Part shown: in pieces, positions 1 to 12,816 of the stretch | How positions within the stretch are numbered: the stretch's first letter is position 1 | Layout of the letters: every line of letters starts with the position of its first letter | Assembly: GCA_964019425.1 (NCBI GenBank) | Contig: OZ025825.1 | Span: 186,001-250,000, forward strand | Length of the DNA: 64,000 nucleotides | Source: Flectonema sp. DT1601 | Taxonomy: Eukaryota > Euglenozoa > Diplonemea > Diplonemida > Diplonemidae | Direction of reading: 5' to 3' | Translations under genes and position numbers: made by a program | Notes under the pieces: generated by a model | Told to the model about the DNA's origin: nothing | Databases searched by the model: none | What the model saw: the letters and a program-made list of their open reading frames with translations, nothing else

Positions 1-3000
1 TTTAATCAACTCATGAATTTTTCCATCACCCAAGGGAATGGTAAATGTTAATTCCAAGTCAGCAAAGTCCTTCTCACTCACCGAAGAGTCGATACCTTGA
101 ACCCACTCAAGAGTTTTATAAAAACTCACATCTGCAGTTCTCGGATCGAACTTTTCTCTTGTAAGCATTAACCAGATATTACCGTGTAGGTCTAATGCTA
201 GTAAGTCATCACTGCGAATGCAAACCGCCATTAACTGTTTGATTGTTAAATATAAACGACTGTAACCCCAACACGAATAAAAACAATATTACATACCCTT
301 CCAACGCATCTAAACATAGAGTGATCGTAGGTAGAATCCAGTTCCGTATTTACAAAGAATCCCCCCTCACGTTGTATGAATAAAGACTTTCCTGACATTA
401 GCTCTGAAGCAAGGGCGGTGAGGGTGTCTCGGAATATGCCACCCTGATCAATGCCTGCTTCACCTAGAAATGAAACTCTAAAAGGTGGTTTTCCTATTGC
501 AAGGATTGAAGGGGGATGACAATCGAGTTGTGATTGAAGCTGCCCAAGTAGACTATCACGGATACCTGCACCAGGTCGTTTCGGTCTCTGTCTGTCCAAC
601 TGAACTTGTATTGGAGTCGCACTGACGGTGTCATTTCCACTTTCTGAAGAAACATCATTCACGATACGAGTTGTTGTTATACAGTTCTTTACTTCTTTTA
701 ACAAGAGTCTTTTTAATCTAGTTTTGTGTTGTGTGTGTTGTGTGTTGTGTTGGTTTATAATTCTCAATAACAACACTCTACCAATTAATAAAAATAAAAA
801 CAACCACACACCTGGTAACACAATCTACAACAACACATTCCTCAGGATGTTGATTCATGCTGTGTAGACAAGGAAGAAATATACCAAAATTAAGAGCGTG
901 AATGACGCCTATGTATGGAGTTAGTTCCACGTCAATAGGCTCATCCATATAGTGTGTTGGGATTGGTATGGGTGGGTCATCTTCATGAGATGATGCTACC
1001 TGCTCGCAGTGGTGAATAGCTGCATTCCAAACTCTGCTTTCAACAGAAGGGATACTCTGATCTTCGCTTTCAGGTATTCCATTCTCATAACTCTCACACA
1101 TCGCTTTCATTATACTCTTCGACACTCCCGACAGAGGTGTTCCCCTCAGTACGCTGTCACTGAGTAAGTGTTTTCCCCATACTGAAGGAATACTTTTACT
1201 ATTAGACACGCAATCAGCCAAGTGTTCAATTGCTTGGTAGAGCTGTGTAAGTAGTTGTTGAAGTAGTTGTTGTCTTATGAATAATAAATATCAGAGGAAA
1301 GAATTATGAAAAAATAAATACCTGAAAAGGAATTCCTTTAAAATCAGCACATTCACCAACTGACACGAGCGGACTGATGACTGCTGAGTGCATGTCTACG
1401 GCGATCATGTGATCTACAATCTGTGTGAGTTTTATGGTTGAAATCAAATACTAATTCAGTTTTTTTAATGATACTAAATACATACCACTGTGTACATGTT
1501 ACCATTTGACGACGTGCATTCATACCACCTTGGTACATAACCTTTACCAGATGAATGTGATAGGATTACTCTAATATCATTACTGGCTGCTAATGTTAAC
1601 TGTTTTGTGATTAATAGGAGTAGAATGATTAAAGTTTCATTTTGTGAGGGGGGTTTGTATGTTCGATTTTGTAAAAATTACAACTGTGTTGTATTATAAA
1701 AACATAAAGATAATTTAACATTAGTTTTAAATACAGTGACTAAGGGTGATGCGCAACTTAGCATATTAAAGTAACTATAGGTTTCGAGAGTAATCCATAT
1801 ACCTCTTACCTCTATGCTCTCTCATCAGTATGGTGTAGAAGTTTGTAGGAGTAGAAAGATTAAAGTTTCATTTTGTGGGGGGGGGGGAAAAGAAAATCAA
1901 ACCTCATCATCTCCTACTGGTGTATTAACTGCCAGTCTAGCAGAAGTGTGGGATAGTTGAATTCTTCTGGAGTTTGATAAGACGTTGCTGACGTCATTAA
2001 AGCTTCCAAACTGTTGACGAGTAACAGTTATAACAGGTCGGGAGATGATATGTTTTCGAAGTCTCGATGATGATTTGTCAAGCCATTCATCTTGAATAGA
2101 TGGATGACCTTTACAGGTTACATGAACTTTAGTTTTTGAAACAGCAATAACAACGGCTTCATGCCAACGCCTAACATCAACATCAAGCTTATCTACTAAT
2201 AAACCAATACACCACTTCGTGCTATTCTGACCAGTAATCGCTACAACTTCCTTATTAAAATCACGTCCTCTACACAGAAGCATCTTTCTAACGAAATATA
2301 ACAATTCCGCGGTGGCCATTGGAACTTCATGATGGACCCCGTATGATTGTGTTAGGGATAGAAGAGACATTTTTGCTTCACAACGACGACGAATGACACC
2401 AAGACACGACCAATTACTCGCAATCTCATCACTCGCTGATGATCGTTGAACTAAATTACAAAAACATCTCAAAATTCTTATTCTTTGTTTTTGTTGAGAG
2501 TTAACGTGAATTGCCTTACAGAATGCGTGGATTACTTCATCAGAACGTATTAACACAGTCGGGTGTAACTTAACAAGAAGTTCAACTAAGAGCATTATCA
2601 AGTTAAATGGTTCGGTAGCGAATGCACAATTTTCAGAATGAGAACTTAAACCCAAAGACCGCAACGACTCAACAGTTAGAGTAACTGTATGAGTTTCTTC
2701 TTGTGATCCAATTAGTTGACTTATCGCAATCGAGTGCTGTTCACTAGATCCCATTAAGATGGTAGCATCAAGAACTGCTAACAATTCCTGTGTTGACAGA
2801 CCCTGAACAGTACCAGACTCAGCAATCGCTACACTTATCCTCAACAACAAACATCTCGCTGCAGCAGCAGACAAAGCTCCATACCAAGTTAAACAACGAG
2901 TCCATAAAACGCTTATTGGTTTGCTTCTTATAAAAGCTTCTTCAGATGGTTTTGCCGTTTCTTTTTCGTCCTCCAATGCGAATTCTTGTTGTTCGTAAGG

Positions 3001-6000
3001 AGGGAGGTCGTTAGGAGAATCGATTGTGTCGTGTGAATGATTTGAAGAGGTCTCGCTAATAACTTCAGCAGGAAGTCTAATCGAGTCAACAGGTGGTGTT
3101 TGAGAAACACAAGAAGTAATGTTATGAACTCTGTCAGCCATAATTCCTAATCCTAATCCAGAATCCATCACTTCTGAAGAGTCGATTCCTGATTGCCAAG
3201 ATTCTCTTCTAGTTGAATCATTACGAAGAGTTGGGTTAACACCAACAACTGCCAGCTCAATAGGATCTTCGTTACCTGCGGTGCTAATATTGCTGTGAGC
3301 GTTATTCCCGATATCTGGCCAACCAGCAGCAGGCTCATCGCTCGATGAAGTTACAGCTCCGACTTCTTTTCTAACAGATTTCCACTCACCTGCTTCCAGT
3401 TCAGATATACAAATATTCTTACGTTGTTCTAATTCAGTTATAGTTGCTGGCATTGCTAATTTTCTACAACTCAAAGCAGAAACCGCATGAGCAGGAAACG
3501 CCTTCAACATATCCACATCAGTCAAGGTTTCCTGAGTCGCAACTAAAGAATTATATAACAAAGCCGCCATGATACATGTTTTGGGAAGTTCCTTACGCGG
3601 ACATCTAAAAGTTGTTGTTGACTCAGCCTCTAAGTCTAAAGAAGTTGTAGTACTTGGTAGTGTATCAGTGTTAGTATCAATTGACGTACTGGCTAATATC
3701 GCACTACACAAATCAGCAACACACGCAGAAGTTGTTTTGCATAATAATTTTAAATTATCACGAAGAGGAGTGATACGTTCTGCTGAAACCTCAATTTCTG
3801 GAAGGGACGGATCATCAACTAATACGACTCTTACAGGTCCATCAGATATCGATGTTACGACACAATTCTGAGGTGTTCCATAAATAGTTTTGAGTAAACA
3901 CTTTGTACCTCTACTTCCAACTGGTGACGTTGGTTCAAAAATAGACAAAGCTGTGAAAGCTGCTATGACACATTTACCATTGTTTGTAGTCAGATCATGG
4001 TGTAGTTCTGAAGGAGTTCTTGGACAGTTATTCAAGGCGACTACTAACGGTGATTCAATCACAGGAGCCCATACTTCATTAGATGCTAGAACTCGTAGTA
4101 GCTTAATACAACTCGATGCGACGGATTTCTTCTCTGAGTTAGGATCTGATAAGAAAGGTGACAGTTCTGAAGCCCCTCGTAGTAAAAGTTTAATCATTGA
4201 ATGAGGAGGAGATGAATTACTACTTACAGAAGGTCCTTCATCGATTTCACTCATACAACAGTCAGAATCGACTGCTTTACAAACTTTTTTAAAAATAAAT
4301 GCTTCTGCTTCCACAATCACACAATTAACACACATCGCCAATTCATCATCAGGTTGGACCCCCAACAACAGTATTGTCAACGTTTGCAGTATCGTTTCTG
4401 CTGCTTTACCTCCACCAGAACACCCTTCAATACCCTGTTTAATAATATAGTATAACACAGGACCCCAACCAGTTGATTTTAGTAGCGTTCTAAATTGATT
4501 AAGGGTGCCGTTATTCGAAGCACTTTTCGCTGCATTATAAATTACAATCGCGTGTTTTTGTGTCCAATGACAACCTGACTCTGTTTTGAGACATGCGAGA
4601 GTATGCTCTCTTAGAGCTAATAAGCACTGAACAAGTAATTGAGTGCTGCCATCGTTAACAGTAGCCGCAGCAGTACAAGCCCATTTTCTAAGAATGCTCC
4701 ATGATTGAAGCTCCGCTTGTTTTTGAAAAAACTGTTGTCTCGCTGATAATTTATTTCTAGCAGTTGTTTTTGGTGTGATTTTAGAAGTATCGAAAATCCA
4801 CTTGTCTGGAGTCAGCAAAAACTGCACCTTTGAAGCGTACTTTAATAACACACAAGGAAGCATTGTTTGAGGACCCAGGTGTTCGATAAGACCAAAGTAA
4901 TCACCATTTCGTGTGAAGAACATATGAGGAGAACCATCAACAATCATAACCCCGCAACCAACAACATCAAAGAGACGATATGATGGTAGTAAGAAAGACA
5001 TCGATACAGAGTGTGATTTGACTGCACCACTATTCTTGTAGGTAATATATTGCGAGAGGGGTGCATTTTGAATGCAAAGACCAATCCCAAGACCTTTGGC
5101 AACTCGGTGAGAACATTCGAGGAATTTAATTTCGAAATACCAAATTTTGTTATTCGGAGCGTTGTTGAAATCCCAAGGTTTAGTTAGATGGACTATTGAT
5201 TTCCCTTTACGAACGTCATGGGAATTCCATAAGAACGTATTCGCATTTCTTCCGTCATGGCGAACTGTTGCAGTGCTGCCCTCAAGTACCAAATGCCAAT
5301 TGTTAGCATCTTCACCCTTTATCATATTTGGTGATACGCTTTGGCCATGAGGTGCACAGACATTTTCAGTCGCTGCTATATCGTTTATCACTTCCTTCTT
5401 CAGTGACGATTCCTTTAATAATTCCACAGCTGGGATATCTTTTGCTAAAAAATTAAAATCAGCTTCTCCTTCCCATTGCAAACACAGTAACGACTGTGCC
5501 AGTGCCATGGCTGTGTAGCTTTGAAGCTGCATTGCCGAATCGATAAGTTGTTTTACTGTTTGTTGAACTTCATTGCGAACGCTTAATAATAACTTTTCAC
5601 CGGCCAGTTCGATTCCTGATGTGTACAATTTTCCTCCACAACCTTTTATGAGCGCGGATACTGCGGATTGAAGTGTGAATGGATCGGTTTGGTTTTTCAT
5701 AAATTTCATTTTAGTTCTCCATTGCATTACTTCTTCGTGTAAGGTTCTTAAGTGAGATACTCCTTGTAGTCTACACTTAGCCTTTGCTCGATGTTCAGTT
5801 ATGGTGTTTGTAATGTCGGCAACCAGAACATCAGAACATATAAACTTAATTATCAACATGCATAGTCTTTCATTCATTTCCACCTTTGGAATTGGAAACA
5901 CTGATGTCAGTAAAAACATTGCCCGTTTCGTGATGTCCGCAGCTGCTTCAGAAGACGATTGGACTAACGACCTCAATGAGAATACCCGTTGCATTACAGA

Positions 6001-9000
6001 GTGAGGAATATTAGTGAAATTACTATCAAATAAATGTGATAAAGATAACACAATGAGACGTAATTGTCGTTCTTGTGTAGGAACAGAAAGCGCACCAGCT
6101 CGACTGACGACGTCAGACCAATCCTCATCAGAAATAATAGATTTGATTGTAATGTCTGAATCACGTAGTCCACCAGTAAATATTTCATGGTATGTTGGAG
6201 ATGCGTCAGCTCCATTGAATTGGTTGAGCGAGATCATCCCTTGAGATATTGAGCATGAAACTGATAAGGAAATCATTACTAATTCACACATCCATCCGAT
6301 TCTGAATTGAGGACACCTTCCGCTGGCTTTAGCAGTGAATGCGAATCCCCATTTCTGTCGTTGAGAATCAGCCACTGATGGTCCTCTACCAAAACCTCCG
6401 AAAATACTAACTCTTGGTGATCCCCTCGCAAATACAAAAAGTGAATTCGTATTCACAACAACCTTTGCAAGTGATAAACCATCTTTTATAGTTTTTATTT
6501 TCGTAGTTTTCTTTTCAGGATCGATATATAAGATAACCAACTCATCTCTTTGATCAAGCCGACTACGGTTGTCAAACGACAAAGTAAACTCACACGTATT
6601 AAGAACACACACACTACAACAATTATCAGTCCTGTATGGATGTGTGCTACTTAAGTATTGACTTCGGATGCGGACATCGTTGTATATTCCTTCAGAGAAT
6701 GCGTTTAATCCCTCTTCTATGTCAAAGCTGCTGATCTTTTCTTGAAATTCATTTATTTTTGTTCTTAGATTTCCTAATGAGGTTTGCAGTGCAATGGATT
6801 CATATTTGCATAGTTCAGTCGTTGATATGGACACTAATAAGTTTGGTAGTAGAGCTCCAACAAAACTCAATTTTAATATTCCAATCACAGCAGTGCAATT
6901 ACCTGCTGTTATCATATTTTCAGATAGAGATATACACTTAATAGCAGCAGACAACATCAGTTCAATCCAACGAGATAGCAAATCACTATTTTTTGTTTTT
7001 CTGCAATGACACACAACAGCTGTTTGAAATACAGCGACGTGATCACACAAAGATCCGTTGGTTGTCGTTTCTGTTTGAGCTTTGATACTTTCAATGCAAT
7101 TAGCTACACACATAGATACTATTGCTTTGATGTATTTTTCCAATCTATCCGAATCATCTCCCAGTAATATTTGTAATAATATAAACGCATTTTCTGGTTT
7201 TACTGAGTGAGCAGCAAGCTCGCCAGTCAAAGTCTGATCGAGATTGTCAATAACACAATCAACGAAAGCTAAACTTCTCTCTTCAGCAGTCGTGTAAACG
7301 AGATCTATGCAGGTTGAGGTCGCTTCTATGACAAGCGTTTTAATTGGAAGTGTAGATGATAGAAATTTATTTCTAATTTCAGAAAGTTTTGGTAAAAGAG
7401 TCTTACGAGAATTATCTGTAATAGCGATATCTCTCTTCGGGAGTCGATTACCTCCAGTGGTCAGAATACTTGCAACAGATGTCAGTATTACCAAACAGGC
7501 ATAGACGTCAGGTGCATCCTCAGCAGTGTGAAGTAACTTTGTGATATGAGTAAATACTTCTTTAGTATCACACATATCAAAATGATGACCTAACAGCGAC
7601 GCCAATGCCATAGTTCTTACAATAAACTTACCAACCGATGCAGTGTTTGAGACTCCCGAAGGAACTGCTAACAACGGTGCTTTTGGAAAGAAATGTTTCT
7701 TGCTGTGAGCAACATTCAAAATAGCCATTCGATTGCATATATACCACAAGTCACCTGTAGCATGGTCTAGAGACATTGGTCCTTCTGGAAGGGTGGTGTA
7801 TCTTTCTGATATTAACATTCCTGTTGTTTATTATTTTTTTATTTTATTTGACTAAAAGATAAAAAAAACAAAGATAGGAATACATACCAGTTTTCAGACA
7901 AAACTCAGACGCAGCTTGTCGATGTGCGAAAGGCTGCATGATGCAAATTCGCTCTTCAACAGCTGTGACAGAGGCTGCAGCGAATGCTGCTGTCAAAGGG
8001 GGTCGCTTTTTTATTTTTGAAGGCTGATATTTGACAGGCAGATCTTCATCTCTGGGAAGAGGAGTCCAGGTACCTCCCTTGCATGGAACGTCATGAAGAG
8101 GTTTCAAATTTATAGAATAAGCACCGTTATCGAATAGTTGAATACCAACACCTTCACACATGGGCCAGTGCGCCCACAGCATTGATGAACATCTCCCTTC
8201 AGGGGGGATAGTGCTACGCATGCCTGAAATTATTTCATTTTGTGTTCGAGCGTGAGTCCAGACTCGAACTTCACGCATTGCTCCGTGTAAATCATAACCA
8301 AGAACAACATTATTACCCGGTATTCTCGGAACAGCTGCTAGATCATTGCTACCACTTCTTCCTAGAAATAGACTGTCAGCTTGTCGATTACCTTCGTCAC
8401 TCTCCGCGAGTAAAATAGATTCCGTTATTTCACCATTGAGATATACTTTAGTAGACGTTACCTCATGAGCAACAGCAATATGAACCCATTCACTTAGAGC
8501 TGCTCTGCTATCTAAGCGGCCAACAGCTGTTGGGCTGTAGACGCCACCCTTCCATCCACCAGCTACGTAATTTCCAGAACCATTTCCAGTACCAACAGCA
8601 ACATAGAAATGAGCAGCCTGAGTTCCAATAAATATTAACGTGCATGAGTGAAGTGATCGGAATCGAACCCAAGCCTCAAAAGTGATGGGAGATGATGTCG
8701 CTAATGCGGGAGGTGATTTTTGACTTTCTGACACAGACATTCCACCTTCAAATTCAAAGATGTCAGGAGACACTACTGGAGGAACATGTAGTGTGCATTC
8801 TGACTTTGTAGTCAAGGAATCGTTATCAGGTTGTAACTTATAAACTTTTACTGAAGGTGTGTTTTCTGTTTTGCTATACTCTCTGGAAGCAACTCGTAAA
8901 GCTGCGGGTAGGTTTTCAGAATGGTCACCGAGTTGCCGTTCATCAAGTTGACGACGAACATCATCAACTATGAGATCGAATGGAACATCATTGCTGTGGA

Positions 9001-10207
9001 TTAGTTCAACGATGGTACCGAAATCAGGAAGTTGATCTTCAACTAATCTGAGCAGATCTAACGCTTCTGGAGAATCTTCTGTTTGATGTTGTAGTGATGT
9101 AATGTCTTCACCCACAACAACAACTAGACTGTCTTTACATGAAGTCAAGTGAAGATGATGAGTTCCACGTAACACTAATCCCACAGGCCATTTCAATTTT
9201 TGTTCCTTCACTGTCTTGTCAGAGTGTGAGATATCTAACTGATGAATACTCCAATTATCTTCTCGCAATGCGAGTCCGTACATTTGACCATCGAGTATTG
9301 TTATTGATGTAAAGGTCACTCCGGCATCAAAGTCATAAGACCTGTCGCTCATTAGATCCCAAAGAGTGTTTTTTGATGTGGCAAAAGCTTTCGTCACACC
9401 ACCTTCTGAAGCTGTTGCTAATGACGTAAGGTCTTTATCATGTCTGATGTGATGTTGTTTTGGTGAATTCATAACGTCCGTGTCAATTAGGGAATTTCTA
9501 TTTAGAAATTCTGCCGTAGCTTTTTTAATTGGTTCAGTAACTTCATCTAAGTTTACCCCACCCTCGTAGTCTTCGATGTGCATTAGTTTCGTAGCCACTT
9601 CCAATAACATTTTAAGGCTATTTCTCAGAAACACGATCCTCACTAACAACGACAGAGCGCTTGCAGCATTTTCCGACTGCAAACATGAATACAAAAAAGT
9701 CATGACTGAACGTAAAAACCCTTCTTCTCCAACAAGTGTTCCCGGTTGAGAGTTGCAAAGTAACGGTGAAGAACCAAGAAAAGAATTTAGTGGTTCAATA
9801 ATTGCTGCAAAGGCTGTAGCTGTACCAAGAGACTTTGAAAGAGCAATAAGGGACGAAATGGATAATATGGCGGCCTGAGCAGAAGTTGTACCTTGAATAT
9901 GATTATGAGACAAAAGGATTCCGTCTTCAGTCTCAACCTTCTTTGTATTGCTGGAAGTGTTCGCAGTGTTTCCGGTCGGTAAATTTTCAATCTCTCGAAT
10001 GTTTGCCCTCACTTGTTCTTCCCTCGCCATCAGCAGCATTTCATTTTCTAATTTGGGGAGTTCCACTATGCTGCTATGCTCTTCGTTGTTTCTGCAAATA
10101 TTTAAAAATACATTCGTCTCGTCCTCCTTAGTTCCATTCTGATGGTCTGCTTCTTCCCCCGCAGCCCAGCTATCTACGGTGTCTACGGGAAGGGAAAAAT
10201 CCTCCAT
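1..10207 (-). CDS. Giant HECT-type E3 ubiquitin ligase (HECTD4/HERC1-like), 3' end beyond window
   Basis: Seven exons can be joined: 10207-7888, 7820-1903, 1599-1486, 1420-1322, 1242-812, 717-297 and 234 to the left edge, giving more than 3,150 residues. I chose ATG at 10207 (MEDFSLPVD). Visible domains in order: a LamG/concanavalin-like fold at about residues 500-665 (FEAWVRF, WVHIAVAHE, LHGAMREVRVW); a SPRY domain at about 1,670-1,790 (IWYFEIKFLE, GCGVMIVDG, FFTRNGDYFG); and the HECT N-lobe (RPGAGIRDSLL, PFRVSFLGEAGIDQGG, then GRLMAVCIRSDDLLALDL across an intron). The C-lobe with the catalytic cysteine lies outside the window. HECT ligases pass ubiquitin from an E2 through that cysteine to a substrate. 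The LamG plus SPRY plus HECT order resembles HECTD4/HERC1-class proteins, but no RCC1 repeats are visible. Donors are GTATGT, GTGTGT and GTATTT, plus an atypical GTTTGA in the fifth-from-3' intron. Acceptors are CAG or TAG. Confidence 0.88.
1615..1887. repeat. Short interspersed element, long form, copy A (in HECT intron)
   Basis: A roughly 192 bp element (1654-1845) lies in the 303 bp intron of the HECT gene. It is bounded by direct repeats at 1615-1653 and 1846-1887, about 39 bp with two mismatches, both ending in a G-run. It is nearly identical to the copy at 55119-55319, and its first 100 bp are related to the copies at 16603 and 43983. Variable-length flanking duplications suggest insertion through a nicked, reverse-transcription-like process, as for SINEs. 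No coding frame, terminal inverted repeat or poly(A) tail is apparent. Confidence 0.75.
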
Positions 10208-10351
10208 TGTCAATTTCTACTTCGTGAGTCACCTCGTTTCCTCCCCAAGGTTCATTTAATTATTAAAGTATGTGGATACATCCTTCATAAGGACTGTGGA
10301 GAATAGTTAAGTTAAGATCAACTAATACGGAGCATTAAAAAAATAAGAAAA

Positions 10352-11269
10352 TCACACAGATATCGAACCCGACCTGGAAATGGTCGTTCGATCTACGGAA
10401 TTCATAATACTGTTGACCATGGAGTGGTGTACGCCACTGTTTTTTAAAAATCCTAATTTCTCAACTTCCCGAATGCTACTCAAAACAGAAAAATCGATAT
10501 CCGTAATTTGCTTACACCCATACATGAATCCTCTATTTATCACAACTGTGTTATTTAAGGGTGACAGATCTATAGTAGACAACGAAGAACATCCGTACAA
10601 AAAACTTTTATCAACCACACTAATTTGATGCAAAGGAGATAAATCAATAAAAGATAACGACTGACATCCATGTAAGAAACTTTGACCGACGGAAGAAACG
10701 TTTGCGAGTGGAGACAGATCAACAGAAATCAACGAGCTGTTGGCGCATAAAAATGCATCTCCGATGCTTTTTACATGATACAAATCAGTAAGGTCTACAG
10801 ATGTCAATCCAGTGCAATTGGATAAGAAATTATCTCCTATGGCAGTTGCGTGTTCGCAGTTTACGAGAACCACCTCTCTCACGGATTCAGGTAGTATGGC
10901 ATAATCAGTTTCGACTACCCCGTCGACAAGCATTGAATCGATATCAATGAAACACTTTTTGTTTGGATTAAGTTTGAAATAGTTACTGATGTCTTTAGAA
11001 TCATTTATTAGATTATTTTTTGAAAAAATACATTCTCTTTTTTTACAAACTGCGAATTCCTCTCCATCTGAAACACCAATCGACAATAAATTATCATCCA
11101 GCGATAATTCCTTTGTCAAACTACACAACTGTACTTCAACGAACTCAGCATCAACTCCCCACTCTTCTGTTGCAGCAATAAGGAGGTCGTTAACAGTAGA
11201 GGTCGATAACGCATTAAAAATAATGCTATTAAAATCAGTGTTTGGAAATGATACGACGAATGAAATCAT
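10352..11269 (-). CDS. Ubiquitin-like N-terminus fused to BspA-type leucine-rich repeats
   Basis: A single-exon protein of 305 residues. Residues 1-80 resemble a ubiquitin-like/beta-grasp fold (TVNDLLIAATEEWGVDAE, then VQLCSLTKELSLDDNLLSIGVSDGEEFAV), by pattern only. Residues about 135-285 carry roughly six 23-25-residue repeats of the type SLxxIDLSPLxxxxxVxxxFLyGC, which is the LRR_5/BspA class. Many protists have large families of such repeats; they usually bind proteins. There is no signal peptide or membrane segment, so it is probably cytosolic. It lies about 145 nt downstream of the HECT start on the same strand. The ubiquitin-like part and the neighbour suggest, but do not show, a link to ubiquitin signalling. 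Confidence 0.7.
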   Translation of the reverse strand: MISFVVSFPNTDFNSIIFNALSTSTVNDLLIAATEEWGVDAEFVEVQLCSLTKELSLDDNLLSIGVSDGEEFAVCKKRECIFSKNNLINDSKDISNYFKLNPNKKCFIDIDSMLVDGVVETDYAILPESVREVVLVNCEHATAIGDNFLSNCTGLTSVDLTDLYHVKSIGDAFLCANSSLISVDLSPLANVSSVGQSFLHGCQSLSFIDLSPLHQISVVDKSFLYGCSSLSTIDLSPLNNTVVINRGFMYGCKQITDIDFSVLSSIREVEKLGFLKNSGVHHSMVNSIMNSVDRTTISRSGSISV

Positions 11270-11534
11270 CAGATTGCTGTATTGTAAAAATAAATATAAA
11301 TCACAATCACTGAAGGAACTGAAGCTGAGAAAGAAATCAAATGCCTTTGATGACAGATAGCATAACTAGTTCTCAGTAACTTCTCATTTCAAATCGGAGG
11401 AACAACGAAAAGTGTAAATACGGAAAAAGAAGAAAAAAAAAAAAAAAGGCGGCCAACAAAACTAATTGGGCAAAAAATAACCTGTAAAGGTTTCAATCAA
11501 AAGAAGAAAAAAATGATGAATCTGTCTGTAAAGA

Positions 11535-12587
11535 CTATATCCTACACGATTCGTAAGTCGGAATCATGTATTTGATATTCGGGTACGCAGACTCCCCTCC
11601 GTACATCTCCAACAGCTGTAAAGTCTCCACAGCTAAGTCACCAACATTTTGTCTTCTCTGCTGAGAGTATTCGATTTGATCTCCGAGAGAATGATTCCAA
11701 GAAATATATAAATTAAACAAAGGAAGTATTTGACGAAAAAACGGAACGAGAGCCGGAGCAACATATTCATGAGATTTAATAAAAAGTTGAAGAATCTTAA
11801 GCAACGACGATACAATACGAGTATCACGCGTTGCCAATGCATCTTTTATAGCGACAATAAGCTGAGGAATGCAGGGTATACACTTTGGTGGGTTTCCAAT
11901 AATCAAATCAATACAACCCTGAATAGCAATATTACAATGTGGTTCAAATGGTTCTCTGATTCCGTCAAAAAATATTGGTAAGAAATGATGATAGTCGAGT
12001 CTTCCTGGTGATATCCTCCACTCAATAGAATTACAGGTACCTTGATGTTTCAAACATAAGGGAAGATCTCCCCGATCGTAGGTTCTTCTGAATGTCGTTG
12101 GAAGCTTATTTCTCTTTTTTGATATTCCGGCAATTGGTGGTTCTGGTGGTCTGGCTTGACGTGCTTTTCTCAGAGAATTCGACAATCCTGGTGACTTCTC
12201 TCGTTTTTGCATTTTATGTATCTTGTTTTCCGACATCAACGGCATCACCAAACCAGCTCTACTGCCTCCTAATCGTATGGGTTCTTCAACAATTTCACCT
12301 TTTTCAAACACTTGAAATGGTCTATTTAAAAGTGACTTCTTTAACGGAGTTGGATACCTACCAAAACAACCGACATTATTAACTTTTCGTTTACGTGGTG
12401 GTGATGATGGTTGTGGTCTACAGTCGACTAGAAGTGGGAGTAATGCAGGTATAACTCCCCGATATGAATTCGGAACTGCCTTACCTTGTCCCAACATATC
12501 ACCATAGCTGAGGTTCATCATAATTGGTGTAGAGAACCTGGAACATGATGTTAGTTTTGATAATAATGAATTTACCGTTTTAGACAT
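11535..12587 (-). CDS. PACRG: Parkin co-regulated gene protein (PACRG), ciliary
   Basis: A single-exon protein of 350 residues whose C-terminal 185 residues match PACRG: TTFRRTYDRGDLP, then the LDYHHFLPIFFDGI block, then IPCIPQLIVAIKDAL, ALVPFFRQILPLFN, IEYSQQRRQNVGDL, and the terminal NIKYMIPTYESC. PACRG is an alpha-helical microtubule inner protein at the A-B junction of axonemal doublets, so this gene implies a cilium or flagellum. The N-terminal 165 residues are a basic, proline-rich extension. The start is ATG at 12587; unlike its neighbours it has no clear polypyrimidine-AG directly upstream. No intron is needed. Confidence 0.92.
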   Translation of the reverse strand: MSKTVNSLLSKLTSCSRFSTPIMMNLSYGDMLGQGKAVPNSYRGVIPALLPLLVDCRPQPSSPPRKRKVNNVGCFGRYPTPLKKSLLNRPFQVFEKGEIVEEPIRLGGSRAGLVMPLMSENKIHKMQKREKSPGLSNSLRKARQARPPEPPIAGISKKRNKLPTTFRRTYDRGDLPLCLKHQGTCNSIEWRISPGRLDYHHFLPIFFDGIREPFEPHCNIAIQGCIDLIIGNPPKCIPCIPQLIVAIKDALATRDTRIVSSLLKILQLFIKSHEYVAPALVPFFRQILPLFNLYISWNHSLGDQIEYSQQRRQNVGDLAVETLQLLEMYGGESAYPNIKYMIPTYESCRI

Positions 12588-12816
12588 TCATATTGTTAAA
12601 AAAAAAAATAATAATAAAAAAGAAACAGGGTAAGAAATCCCTCTCTAGAATGTGGATTTAACGAATTCATCAAAAAAGTCAATAATATCAACTAAACACT
12701 CGGGTGAAGAAGAAACCCTTCCTTTTTTAGCTTTTCAGTTCTAGCGGGTTTCAATATATAAGAGAATTCAAGTTTGTTTGTTTTTTTTTTTCTTTTTGAA
12801 GGTTTCGGTTGGTTAT

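Noticed and set aside
1661-1670. GTTCGA in the repeat as a tRNA-type B box
   Set aside because: No A box at the right distance and the motif lies at the element start, so Pol III control cannot be claimed.
1654-1845. The short repeat as an introner, since it begins near GTATGT and contains AG near its end
   Set aside because: Its GT-AG orientation is opposite to the host gene in copy A, the other copies lack the GTATGT start, and two copies are not in genes.
3569-7009. Several plus-strand open frames of 60-105 codons opposite the HECT gene
   Set aside because: They are antisense shadows of a long conserved coding sequence; the same applies opposite the cyclases, NAMPT and the WW-domain gene.
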